A stretch of DNA of 8,645 nt from Elusimicrobiota bacterium (GCA_031256695.1 JAIRQB010000239.1:1-8645); one strand, 5' to 3'; counted from the stretch's first letter, positions 1-6,589 are shown. Numbers and translations: made by a program. Notes: generated from the letters alone by a model not told the origin.

Positions 1-1037
1 CATCAGACCCTCACAGCGAAAGTTATCTTACGCAAATAGTTTTCTCAAATATAGCGGAGTTAGGCGCTGTGATTTTATTGTTTGAAGCGGGTCTTTCTAC
101 CGATATAAAAGAATTCGCAAAAGCGGGCGGTTGGGCTACTGCTGTTGCTTTCATAGGAGTATTTTTCCCTTTTCTGTTTGGATTTTTCATTTTTAGGGCT
201 TTCAATTTAGATATAAACAATGCAATTTTTGCGGGCGCAGTGCTTACGGCGACTTCTGTAGGCATTACAGCAAGAGTATTTTTAGATTTAAAAAAACTTG
301 ACACAGAGGAAGCAAAAATTGTTTTAGGCGCAGCCGTAATTGACGATGTAATAGGGCTTACCATTCTTGCCGTCGTCTCAAAACTTGTGACAGGCGGCTC
401 TGTGACTGCAATTTCTGTTTTGCAAATCAGCGGCATCGCCGTTTTATTTTTAGTTATAGTTGTAACGCTTGGTCTCTTAATAGTTCCTCTCATATTGAAA
501 TATGCCGATAAAATGAAGCAAGACTCCATACTTTTTTTAACGGCAGTTATTGTCTGTTTGCTCGTAGCCGCTCTTTCATTGAAAGTAGGTCTTGCTCCTA
601 TAGTAGGCGCTTTTGCCATAGGGCTTGTAATGTCTAATACAAAACACGTAGACGAAATTAAAAAAGGCATAAAGCCAATTTACGCTCTCCTTGTGCCTGT
701 CTTTTTTGTTTTGATGGGCGCTAAAGTAGATATTGGCATTTTCAATCCTGCAACTCCCGGCAATTTGCAAGTCTTGGCTTTAGGCGGCATTTTATTTGTA
801 GCCGCTTATATCGGCAAGGCTTTAGCGGGTTTTGCTGTGTTTAAAAAGGGAATAAACAAATTGCTTATAGGGACCGCTATGGTGCCTCGCGGCGAGGTCG
901 GGTTAATTTTTGCGAGTATGGGTCTTACTATGGGCGTTTTTGCTCAAAATATATACAGCGCTTTAGTGGTAGTTATTATGCTTACCACTTTTGTCACGCC
1001 CGTAGTTCTTAAAATTCTTTTGTCAAAGCCGAAATAG
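1..1037 (+). CDS. Na+/H+ antiporter, CPA2/NapA type, 5'-truncated by window edge
   Basis: An inner-membrane cation/proton antiporter for Na+ and pH homeostasis. The frame is open from position 3 with no stop, so the GTG at 69 is internal and the true start lies before the window. 344 residues are visible; family members have roughly 390-400, so about 50 N-terminal residues are probably missing. Seen: an LLFEAGLSTD motif early on, ATSVGITARVFLDL, then AAVIDDVIGL with the paired Asp (codons at 342-347) that carries ions in the NapA-like, electrogenic branch, and late MVPRGEVGLIFA with a conserved Arg. Many hydrophobic segments run through the whole length. No C-terminal RCK/TrkA-N domain follows, unlike Kef channels. 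The stop is 7 bp before the next gene, so it may lead an operon with the metH pair, though no functional link is obvious. Family assignment is firm; the exact ion (Na+ or K+) is inferred. Confidence 0.9.
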   Translation, partial: SDPHSESYLTQIVFSNIAELGAVILLFEAGLSTDIKEFAKAGGWATAVAFIGVFFPFLFGFFIFRAFNLDINNAIFAGAVLTATSVGITARVFLDLKKLDTEEAKIVLGAAVIDDVIGLTILAVVSKLVTGGSVTAISVLQISGIAVLFLVIVVTLGLLIVPLILKYADKMKQDSILFLTAVIVCLLVAALSLKVGLAPIVGAFAIGLVMSNTKHVDEIKKGIKPIYALLVPVFFVLMGAKVDIGIFNPATPGNLQVLALGGILFVAAYIGKALAGFAVFKKGINKLLIGTAMVPRGEVGLIFASMGLTMGVFAQNIYSALVVVIMLTTFVTPVVLKILLSKPK

Positions 1038-1044
1038 AGTCAGG

Positions 1045-1650
1045 ATGTTTAATATCTCAAATATAAAAATTTCTTTTGAAAAAGTTCTTTCGCGTTTAAA
1101 TTATTCTAAAAGCAAGACAAAACTTGACGCTAAAACAGAAAGGCTGATAAAAGAAATTTTGTCTCTTGCCTCAAAACTGATAAATCCAAAATCAGTTTTA
1201 AGTTTTGAAAATATCTTAATTAAAGGCGGCGCTGTTTATTTTGAAAATGGTTATAAGATAGAAAGCGCAGACATTGCTAAACTGCTTAAAAACTCTTTTC
1301 AAGTTTGCGGCGCCGCTGTTACTTTAGGCTCGGCTTTAGAAAAAAAACGCGATGATTTTTTATCTCAAAAAGAAACTTTTAACGCTTTGATTTTAGACGC
1401 CGCAGGTTCTGTAGCGGCAGAAGAAGCCGCAGAAGTCCTTTACGGGCAGATAAAAGAAAAGCAAAAGACAAAAGGATTTTCTATTACGCGTAGATACAGC
1501 GCAGGATACGGCGATTGGAAACTTGATGGGCAAAAGGATTTTTTAATTTGGCTCGGAGCGGATTTAATAGGGATAAAATTAAATGAAAGTTATTTAATGA
1601 ACCCTGAAAAATCCGTTTCTTTTTTATTAGGGGTAATAGATGAAAATTAA
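1045..1650 (+). CDS. stand-alone methionine synthase reactivation (MetH activation-domain) protein
   Basis: A 201-residue cytoplasmic protein resembling the C-terminal AdoMet-binding activation domain of MetH. In the family, this module binds SAM and supplies the methyl group that rescues enzyme whose cobalamin has been oxidised to cob(II)alamin. Seen: R150-Y-S-A-G-Y155, matching the RxxxGY motif (RPAPGY in E. coli MetH), followed by GDW, then GIKLNESYLMNPEKSVSF at about 176-193, equivalent to the conserved GI.LTES..M.P..SVSG stretch. Residues 1-85 are a Lys-rich region with a helical look that the E. coli domain does not obviously match. It starts 7 bp after the antiporter stop with only a weak ribosome-binding site (GAG/CAGG) and overlaps metH by 11 bp, which suggests translational coupling and a joint role. 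A free-standing homologue beside metH is known from Thermotoga maritima. The activation role is inferred from motifs and context. Confidence 0.87.
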   Translation: MFNISNIKISFEKVLSRLNYSKSKTKLDAKTERLIKEILSLASKLINPKSVLSFENILIKGGAVYFENGYKIESADIAKLLKNSFQVCGAAVTLGSALEKKRDDFLSQKETFNALILDAAGSVAAEEAAEVLYGQIKEKQKTKGFSITRRYSAGYGDWKLDGQKDFLIWLGADLIGIKLNESYLMNPEKSVSFLLGVIDEN

Positions 1651-4063
1651 AGATTTCAGCGATTTGCTAAAAGATAGAGTTTTAATAATGGACGGCTCTA
1701 CCGGCGCCTTGCTTTCTGATAGGGGCTATATGGAAGGAGTGTCCGCCCCTGAAGAACTCAATATAAAATTCCCGCGTCGCATTGCCGATGTCTATTCCTC
1801 TTATATAGAAGCAGGCTCAGATATAGTTTTGACAAATACTTTCGGGGCAAATCGTTTTATTTTAGAAAAACACGGGCTGCAAGACAGCGCAGAGGAAATC
1901 ATAAAGAATGGAGTTCAAATTTTAAAAAAATGCGCAAAGGATTTAGGCAGAGATATTATAGCGGCGGGCGATATTTCAAGCCTCGGCGAATATATGCTGC
2001 CTTTGGGAAAATTGTCTTTTGACGAAGCTTATAATGCTTTTGCCGAGCAGGCAAAACTGCTTTCAAAATACGGCGCAGATATAATAGTAATTGAAACTAT
2101 TACTGAAATTAAAGAATTAAAAACGGCAATTCTTGCGGCAAAAGACAATTTTGAAGGTCCCGTAATAGCGCAGATGACTTTTACAGAAGACCATATTACA
2201 GCGACGGGGACAGACCTTGCGGCTTTCGCTTTAACGGCTGAGAGATTAGGCTGCGCGGCTATTGGTTTAAATTGTTCCGTAGGAGCAAAAGAACTCTCTA
2301 AAATGGCTGAGGTTTTAATCAGCAATACAAACCTTCCCGTATCTTTTAAACCCAATGCGGGCATTCCGGTTTTAATCAATAAAAAAACAATTTATCCTCA
2401 AACGATAGATGAATTTTTAAAATATTCTTTGGAAGTCTATGAGACGGGCGGCAATATGTTCGGCGGCTGTTGCGGAACAAATCCTCAATATATTCAGGCG
2501 CTTTCAAAAGAATTGAAAGGTATGAAGCCTAAACAGAGGCGTCAAAGTAAAAAAGCGGACGCTTTTTATCTGTCAAATAGAAATAAAATTTTCAATTTAG
2601 ATACGGCGGAAAAACCAATAATAATAGGCGAGAGAATAAACCCCACGGGCAAAGAAAAATTGCAGCAAGAATTGTCAAAAGGGCGTTTTTCTTATCTTAA
2701 AGAATTGGCGCGCATTCAAAATGAGCAGGGAGCGCATTTAATTGACATAAATACGGGCATTGCTAAAGCGGACGAGGCTCAACTTTTATCAAACGCTTTA
2801 ATTGAAACTCAAGAAATTGTCTCTATTCCAATCTGTATAGATTCAAGTTCAGCGGAGGCAATAGAGGAATCTTTAAAAAATTGCGCGGGCATTCCTCTTA
2901 TAAATTCCATAAACGGCGAGGCTTGCAAATTAAAAAAACTGCTGCCTATTTTAAAAAGATACGGCTGTCCCGCCATAGCGCTGACTATTGATGAAAAAGG
3001 ATTGCCTAAAAATTCAGACGAGCGTCTTAAAATAGCGGGGAAAATTTTAAAAGCCGCCTCTGATTTTGGAATACCCCCTCAAAATATAGTTTTTGATTAT
3101 CTTGTATTAGCGGCAAGCGCCTCGCCTGAACAAACTCAAGAGACTTTAAAAAGCATTCAAAAATCAAAAGAAATTTATCCAAAATGTAAAACTGTTTTAG
3201 GCATTTCAAATATCTCTTTCGGTCTTCCTTCAAGGCAGACAATAAATGCAACTTTTTTGAAGATGGCTATAGAGGTTGGTTTAGATTTCGCAATAATAGA
3301 CCCCGGCAGAGATTGGAGTATTTTTGACGGGAAGGCAAAGGCGCTCCTTTTAAATAAAGAGAAATCTGTTGAAAATTATTTGGCGGCTTTTGCTAATGTT
3401 GAAAAACCCGCCCAAAAAGAAAATCCCGCAGATATGCCTTTGGAGCGGCGTCTATACGAGGCAATTTTATACGGCGACAAAACATCGGCTGAAAATTTAA
3501 TAGAGAGCATTGTTAAAAACTGCGCCGAGCCTTTTAAAACGGCAAATGAAATTATTTTGGACTCTCTAAACAAAGTCGGCGAAAAATTTTCAAAAAAAGA
3601 ATATTTTTTGCCGCAAATCATAATGTCTGCTGAAGCCGCTCAAGCGTCTTTTGCCGCGCTAAAACCTCTTTTAAAAAATTCCGCTAAAACGCTGAAAACT
3701 GACAAAATAATAATGGCTACGGTTAAAGGCGATATGCACGATATAGGCAAAAATATAGTTGCGGCGGTTTTGGAAAGTTACGGATATGAAATTTTTGATT
3801 TAGGAGTAAATGTTGAAGCGCAAGAGATAATTGATAAATCTTTAGAAATTAAGCCCGCTTTTATAGGGCTTTCAGCGCTTATGACTTCCACAATGCTTGA
3901 AATGGAAACTGTAATCAAAATGAAATATAAAGAGCATTTGCCCTGCAAGGTCATAGTAGGCGGAGCGGCTGTGACGCAAAAATTTGCAGATGAAATAGGA
4001 GCAGACGGCTACGCTAAAAATGCCGTTGAAGCGGCAGACATTGTTAAAAATCTTAAAAGTTAA
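1640..4063 (+). CDS. metH: cobalamin-dependent methionine synthase lacking the activation domain
   Basis: Transfers a methyl group from 5-methyl-tetrahydrofolate via cobalamin to homocysteine, giving methionine (cytoplasm). The 807 residues compare with about 1230 in E. coli MetH. Domain order: homocysteine-binding barrel (1-295) with Zn ligands C212 (GLNCSVGA) and C277-C278 (GGCCGT); pterin-binding barrel (about 325-585) starting IIIGERINPTGKEK with HLIDINTG at 366-373; four-helix cap (about 598-685); Rossmann-like B12 domain (about 688-805) with G-D-M-H700-D-I-G, whose His is the lower cobalt ligand, plus SALMTSTM and VIVGGAAVT. The protein stops just after the B12 domain, so the SAM-binding module is absent and is instead supplied by the gene immediately upstream. 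The ATG at 1640 has an AGGGG ribosome-binding site at 1629-1633 and lies inside the end of that gene. All catalytic motifs are intact, so this is a natural split form and not a truncation. No metF or cobalamin riboswitch is visible here. Confidence 0.96.
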   Translation: MKIKDFSDLLKDRVLIMDGSTGALLSDRGYMEGVSAPEELNIKFPRRIADVYSSYIEAGSDIVLTNTFGANRFILEKHGLQDSAEEIIKNGVQILKKCAKDLGRDIIAAGDISSLGEYMLPLGKLSFDEAYNAFAEQAKLLSKYGADIIVIETITEIKELKTAILAAKDNFEGPVIAQMTFTEDHITATGTDLAAFALTAERLGCAAIGLNCSVGAKELSKMAEVLISNTNLPVSFKPNAGIPVLINKKTIYPQTIDEFLKYSLEVYETGGNMFGGCCGTNPQYIQALSKELKGMKPKQRRQSKKADAFYLSNRNKIFNLDTAEKPIIIGERINPTGKEKLQQELSKGRFSYLKELARIQNEQGAHLIDINTGIAKADEAQLLSNALIETQEIVSIPICIDSSSAEAIEESLKNCAGIPLINSINGEACKLKKLLPILKRYGCPAIALTIDEKGLPKNSDERLKIAGKILKAASDFGIPPQNIVFDYLVLAASASPEQTQETLKSIQKSKEIYPKCKTVLGISNISFGLPSRQTINATFLKMAIEVGLDFAIIDPGRDWSIFDGKAKALLLNKEKSVENYLAAFANVEKPAQKENPADMPLERRLYEAILYGDKTSAENLIESIVKNCAEPFKTANEIILDSLNKVGEKFSKKEYFLPQIIMSAEAAQASFAALKPLLKNSAKTLKTDKIIMATVKGDMHDIGKNIVAAVLESYGYEIFDLGVNVEAQEIIDKSLEIKPAFIGLSALMTSTMLEMETVIKMKYKEHLPCKVIVGGAAVTQKFADEIGADGYAKNAVEAADIVKNLKS

Positions 4064-4121
4064 AATCCTAAATTATGAATTATGTATTCCCTAATTTGTA
4101 ATTCTTAACTCTTGATTTTTT
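4058..4121. terminator. A+T-rich imperfect inverted repeat between convergent metH and htpX
   Basis: AGTTAA at 4058-4063 (covering the metH stop codon) is repeated inverted as TTAACT at 4105-4110. Weaker internal complementarity (AAATTA/TAATTT, GAATTA/TAATTC) lies between, and a run of six T follows at 4116-4121. In this convergent 62-bp gap it could serve as a weak terminator for metH, or it may be a decayed intergenic repeat. The stems are nearly all A-T, so the termination role is tentative. Confidence 0.3.
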
Positions 4122-4125
4122 AATT

Positions 4126-5184
4126 CTATCTATATGAAATCGGATTTGTTGCGCTTGAGCCGCTGAAAATGCCCGAAGTCAGCCTGTCGTTTTCAAGAGC
4201 CTCTAAAGCCTTAATCCTTGCCTCAATAGGCGGGTGTGTGGCAAAAAGACCAGACCATTTTGAAAAAAGCGAGTTTTGTTTTGAGGATTTTAGAGGAGTG
4301 GCAATACAAATAGGCGCTATTGTCTCTTTATCATTTAAATTCTCTATTACAGAATGCCCTGAGATTTTTCTCAAAGCATTTATAAGACCATTGGCATTTC
4401 CCGTAATTAAAGCCGCAGAAGCATCAGCCTGAAATTCTCTCGTCCTTGAAATAGCAAGCCTTATAAGAGGCGCTATTAAATATCCGTATAAATAAAGAGC
4501 AATTGCCAAGACTATAAGCAAAATCTGTATTGCCGCTCCGTTTTTAGAATCGCTCCGCCTTGAGAAAAAAGCGTATCTTAAAACCATCTCAGCCGCTATT
4601 ACTGAAAATGTGATGCAAACTATGGTGATTAGCATAAGCCTGATGTCATAATTTTTGATATGCGACAATTCATGGGCTATTACGCCTTCTAATTCCTCTT
4701 TATTTAAAGTATTGGCTATGCCTTTTGTAAGGACTACGTAAGAATTTTTAGGATTTCTACCCGTTGCAAAAGCGTTTAAATTTTTATCATTTATGGCATA
4801 GACTTTAGGCATCGGCAGTTTCGCTTTTTCAGCGAGATTCTTTACCATTCCAATAATTTCAGGGGCATTGCTTTCATTTAATTGAACGGCGCCTGCTGTT
4901 GAAAGTATAAAGTTATGACCTGAAAAATAGGAAATGAGGATAAAAATTACAGAAATTACAGCCGCTATAGGCAAAATTTGCATAGCCAGCATATTGGCGG
5001 CGTCAATAACATCATAACTTGCGCCCATTTGATTATAGGCGGCTGTCTCTGAGCCTGAAGGCGCAGAAAATAAACTGACTAAAATAATGACGGCATAAAT
5101 AAGTAAAACGAAGGTTATGGGAAATAAAGCCATAAGCAAAATTGTCTTGCGTCTATTTGCCGCTATAAATTTATTTGTTTTCAT
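4126..5184 (-). CDS. htpX: HtpX-like M48 family membrane zinc metalloprotease
   Basis: An inner-membrane endopeptidase that in the family degrades misfolded membrane proteins. Seen: H171-E-L-S-H175 in EGVIAHELSHIKNYD, the HExxH zinc and catalytic motif; E250 in SRTREFQADA, the expected third zinc ligand; NAFATGRNP (137-145); and the C-terminal THPPIEARI motif (316-324). Hydrophobic segments at about 15-38, 67-88, 183-204 and 218-242 give the usual four-helix topology with the active site facing the cytoplasm. At 352 residues it is longer than E. coli HtpX (about 293), with extra residues between the first two helices (40-66) and a Ser-rich tail after 333. A clear AAGGAG ribosome-binding site 6 nt upstream fixes the ATG at 5184. 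It is a single gene, convergent with metH and divergent from the DUF192 gene. Other M48B proteases with this topology are the only serious alternative. Confidence 0.93.
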   Translation of the reverse strand: MKTNKFIAANRRKTILLMALFPITFVLLIYAVIILVSLFSAPSGSETAAYNQMGASYDVIDAANMLAMQILPIAAVISVIFILISYFSGHNFILSTAGAVQLNESNAPEIIGMVKNLAEKAKLPMPKVYAINDKNLNAFATGRNPKNSYVVLTKGIANTLNKEELEGVIAHELSHIKNYDIRLMLITIVCITFSVIAAEMVLRYAFFSRRSDSKNGAAIQILLIVLAIALYLYGYLIAPLIRLAISRTREFQADASAALITGNANGLINALRKISGHSVIENLNDKETIAPICIATPLKSSKQNSLFSKWSGLFATHPPIEARIKALEALENDRLTSGIFSGSSATNPISYR

Positions 5185-5190
5185 TTTTGT

Positions 5191-5196
5191 CTCCTT
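5191..5196 (-). promoter_or_regulatory. ribosome-binding site of htpX
   Basis: Read on the minus strand this is AAGGAG, 6 nt before the ATG at 5184. It is the strongest Shine-Dalgarno sequence in the window and shows that the organism uses canonical sites. That makes the lack of one at 5320 and 6590 more notable. Confidence 0.75.
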
Positions 5197-5229
5197 TTAT
5201 TTTTTATTTTGACCGCTTTTCTTGGCGGC

Positions 5230-5255
5230 ATTCTATAAATTTAAGAATTTCACAA
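5230..5255 (-). promoter_or_regulatory. possible htpX promoter
   Basis: On the minus strand TAGAAT (5230-5235) matches five of six bases of the -10 consensus, with TTGTGA (5250-5255) upstream. The spacer is only 14 bp, too short for an ideal sigma-70 promoter, so the -35 part is doubtful. The leader would be about 40 nt and contains the htpX ribosome-binding site. Confidence 0.22.
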
Positions 5256-5305
5256 CTTATAACTCTTTAAGTTTCGTCTTTCTTTTAAATAAAATCCTAA
5301 TTATT

Positions 5306-5311
5306 TATACT
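5306..5311 (+). promoter_or_regulatory. -10 element of the DUF192-yqeY operon, possibly giving a leaderless mRNA
   Basis: TATACT matches five of six bases of the -10 consensus. It ends only 8 bp before the ATG at 5320, so a transcript starting at the usual distance would begin at or next to the start codon. No purine-rich Shine-Dalgarno sequence lies between them. A -35 at the proper distance (5283-5288, TTTTAA) is poor. Confidence 0.4.
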
Positions 5312-5319
5312 CCGTCAAT

Positions 5320-5811
5320 ATGAAAACAAAATTTTTCGCCCCGATTTTCTTCATTTTTTACCTAATTGAGCCGTCTTTTGCTCAAGAGTCCGCGCTATCG
5401 CAAGTTTATAGAGACGGCGATTTATTAAGCGTTCGGGTGGGCAAAAATATGCTGACTTTTGAAACCGCTGTAAGCAATGCGGCAAAACAGAAGGGACTTT
5501 CTAAAAGAATAGTCATTCCGCAAGACGGAATGATTTTTTTATTTGAAAAAAAACAGCGTCTATCTTTTTGGATGAGAGATATGCTGTTTCCTATTGATAT
5601 TGTTTGGATTGGAGAGGGCAAAGTATTGAGTTTTCACGAAAATGTTCCGCCTGAGCCGGGCATTTCTCTGTCTGAACTTACGAGATATTATTCTCCGCCT
5701 AATACTGATACAGTATTGGAATTGAAGGCGGGCGATGTCTTGAAATTAAATATAAAAAAAGGCGATAAATTTACTATACGGGAAAAATTGGAGGGCGAAA
5801 ATGATAAATAG
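5320..5811 (+). CDS. secreted DUF192 family protein
   Basis: A 163-residue protein of unknown function with an N-terminal signal peptide: Lys at 2 and 4, a hydrophobic core at about 5-17 and a likely cleavage after S-F-A21, so the mature protein starts QES in the periplasm. The DUF192 core runs from about 38 to 152. Seen: QDGMIFLFEKKQRLSFWMRD (68-87) leading into FPIDIVWI (90-97), the family's GM.F.F....FWM...PLDI.FI signature; then ENVPPEP (107-113) and VLELKAGDV (132-140), matching its N.PP and VLEL.AG elements. No catalytic function is established for the family that I can name. The start is supported by the signal peptide, although no Shine-Dalgarno site precedes it. It overlaps the YqeY gene by 11 bp, so the two are co-transcribed. 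Divergent from htpX across 135 bp. Confidence 0.9.
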   Translation: MKTKFFAPIFFIFYLIEPSFAQESALSQVYRDGDLLSVRVGKNMLTFETAVSNAAKQKGLSKRIVIPQDGMIFLFEKKQRLSFWMRDMLFPIDIVWIGEGKVLSFHENVPPEPGISLSELTRYYSPPNTDTVLELKAGDVLKLNIKKGDKFTIREKLEGENDK

Positions 5812-6226
5812 ATTGAGAGATGATTTAAAAGTTTTTATGAAAAGCAAAGATATGGAGAGTTTAAATGTAATCAGAGGCATTTTAAATGAAATCAACATAA
5901 GAGAGATGAAAAATATAAAAATTACGGACGAGGAGATAGTAAAGGTATTTAGAAGCGAGATAAAAAAGAGAAAAGAAGCCATAGAGAGTTTTGAAAAAGG
6001 CGGGCGGCAAGATTTGATAGATAAAGAGAGCAGAGAAATTAAAGTTATAGAAAAATATCTGCCCGCAGATATTACAGATGCAGAACTCATAGATTTGATA
6101 AAGAAAACAGCGGAAAACAGCGCCGATAAAAGTTTCGGCGCAGTTATGAAAGCCTCAATAGCGGCAGCCGCAGGCAGAGCCGACGGCAAGAGAATTTCTG
6201 TTTTGGTAAAACAGGTTGTTAAATAA
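5801..6226 (+). CDS. yqeY: GatB/YqeY domain-containing protein
   Basis: A 141-residue, mostly helical cytoplasmic protein of the YqeY family (usual length about 147). The domain also forms the C-terminal tail of GatB in the tRNA-dependent amidotransferase, where it helps bind tRNA; the role of the free-standing form is not well defined. Seen: RLRDDLKVFMKSKD (4-17) and LNVIRGILNEIN (21-32); ITDEEIVKVFRSEIKKRKEAIESF (41-64); GRQDL (68-72); EKYLP (84-88); and near the end GAVMKASIAAAAGRADGK (113-130), which carries the family's GRADGK signature. A GGAG ribosome-binding site at 5790-5793 supports the ATG at 5801. The start lies within the last codons of the DUF192 gene, indicating translational coupling. 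No gatA, gatB, gatC or rpsU is nearby. After its stop comes 363 bp of repeats. Confidence 0.93.
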   Translation: MINRLRDDLKVFMKSKDMESLNVIRGILNEINIREMKNIKITDEEIVKVFRSEIKKRKEAIESFEKGGRQDLIDKESREIKVIEKYLPADITDAELIDLIKKTAENSADKSFGAVMKASIAAAAGRADGKRISVLVKQVVK

Positions 6227-6249
6227 GAACTAAAAAAATTACTCTTAAG

Positions 6250-6332
6250 AGTTAAAAGTAATGTCACCCCCGAGTTGCAAAACGGTATGAAAGGCAACTC
6301 AAGAAGGCGGGGGTCTCTGTTAACTAAAACTG
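6250..6332 (+). repeat. 83-bp palindromic intergenic repeat, copy 1
   Basis: Base-for-base identical to 8563-8645 over the 83 positions that can be compared, in the same orientation. It folds as ACCCCC (6266-6271) with GGGGGT (6309-6314) and GAGTTGC (6272-6278) with GCAACTC (6294-6300), leaving a 15-nt loop and an 8-nt bulge (6301-6308). The outermost bases (AGTTAAAAGTAA and, inverted, AGTTTTAGTTAA) agree at 8 of 12 positions, which hints at degenerate terminal inverted repeats as in a REP or MITE-like element. No T run follows, so it is not a classic terminator. The base at 6249 already differs from copy 2, so 6250 is the left limit of identity. Confidence 0.9.
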
Positions 6333-6333
6333 C

Positions 6334-6356
6334 CTTTTCACATTAAAAGTGAAAAG
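6334..6356. repeat. small perfect hairpin
   Basis: CTTTTCAC (6334-6341) and GTGAAAAG (6349-6356) are perfect inverted copies around a 7-nt loop. It directly follows the 83-bp repeat. The loop and right arm contain the TAAAAGT heptamer (6344-6350) that recurs in other intergenic gaps of the window. There is no T tract after it. Function unknown; it may belong to the longer form of the 83-bp repeat, which the window edge hides in copy 2. Confidence 0.55.
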
Positions 6357-6365
6357 TTAAGGAAA

Positions 6366-6430
6366 ACGGTGGTATTGACAACGTTTGCGGTAAAGACGGT
6401 ATTGTGGGCGCAAAAGCCTAAACCCACCGT
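6366..6430. repeat. 65-bp inverted-repeat unit with ACGGTGG arms
   Basis: ACGGTGG (6366-6372) is perfectly inverted as CCACCGT (6424-6430). Inside, GGTATTG occurs twice as a direct repeat (6371-6377 and 6398-6404), and GGC/GCC around GCAAAA can form a small inner hairpin at about 6408-6418. No second copy is in the window, so membership of a dispersed family is inferred from its neighbours. Confidence 0.5.
6375..6405 (+). promoter_or_regulatory. candidate sigma-70 promoter inside the repeat region
   Basis: A perfect TTGACA (6375-6380) is followed after 19 bp by TATTGT (6400-6405), which matches four of six -10 bases. The spacer is longer than ideal. If used, transcription would start near 6412, cover the ATTGCG palindrome and the terminator at 6550-6578, and could reach macB. 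Confidence 0.28.
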
Positions 6431-6433
6431 GTC

Positions 6434-6497
6434 ATTGCGTCGTGCGCAATTCTGATAGAGACAAGTGCGCTGCGCAAACGCATAGCGCTGCCGCAAT
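6434..6497. repeat. 64-bp palindromic unit with ATTGCG...CGCAAT ends
   Basis: ATTGCG (6434-6439) pairs with CGCAAT (6492-6497). Inside, GCGC-TGCG (6467-6474) pairs with CGCA-TA-GCGC (6479-6488) around a CAAA tetraloop, giving a strong G+C hairpin in an A+T-rich setting. A further GCGCA/TGCGC pairing joins the left half (6444-6448) to 6466-6470, as an alternative fold. It resembles the GTCATTGCG...GCAATC palindromes dispersed in many bacterial genomes. Only one copy is visible here. Confidence 0.6.
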
Positions 6498-6549
6498 CCA
6501 TTTTAACTTTATTAAGTAATAGTAAAAGCGTAAGGACATACCAACAAAC

Positions 6550-6578
6550 AAACGCCTCGCAAAACGGGCGTTTTTTTT
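6550..6578 (+). terminator. intrinsic terminator immediately upstream of macB
   Basis: AAACGCC (6550-6556) pairs with GGCGTTT (6567-6573) around a 10-nt loop, and eight T run from 6571 to 6578. This is a textbook Rho-independent terminator on the plus strand. It ends 11 bp before the macB ATG at 6590, and 324 bp separate the yqeY stop from its stem. It could end the DUF192-yqeY transcript, end a small RNA from the repeat zone, or act as an attenuator in a macB leader. Confidence 0.8.
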
Positions 6579-6589
6579 AACGGGCAAAT

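Larger units (their letters stand above)
6227..6589. other. 363-bp gene-free region made of stacked palindromic repeats
   Basis: No supportable gene lies here on either strand. In order it holds a 12-bp perfect palindrome (ACTCTTAAGAGT, 6241-6252), the 83-bp repeat also found after macB, a small hairpin, two roughly 65-bp inverted-repeat units, and an intrinsic terminator. A TTGACA-type promoter candidate lies within the first of the 65-bp units. The arms of the units differ from one another, so this is a mosaic of several repeat types and not one repeated element. The section 6498-6549 between the last unit and the terminator is A-rich with nothing recognisable. Confidence 0.7.

Noticed and set aside
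69..71. GTG at 69 as the antiporter start
   Set aside because: The frame stays open upstream to the window edge with family-like sequence. A start here would lose the first membrane helices.
23..670. A 215-residue open frame on the minus strand
   Set aside because: It lies antisense to the antiporter, whose motifs are conserved. Its product shows no recognisable domain.
1640..4063. metH as a truncated or frameshifted pseudogene, because it is a third shorter than E. coli MetH
   Set aside because: All zinc, pterin and cobalamin motifs are intact, the end falls at a domain boundary, and the missing domain is encoded upstream.
5746..6297. A minus-strand open frame of 183 residues, whose first residues match another at 8317-8610
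   Set aside because: The shared start MPFIPFCNSGVT is only the translation of the two copies of the 83-bp repeat. The remainder is antisense to yqeY and macB.
6250..6332. A CRISPR repeat
   Set aside because: Only two copies exist, 2.3 kb apart with a gene between them, and the unit is far too long.
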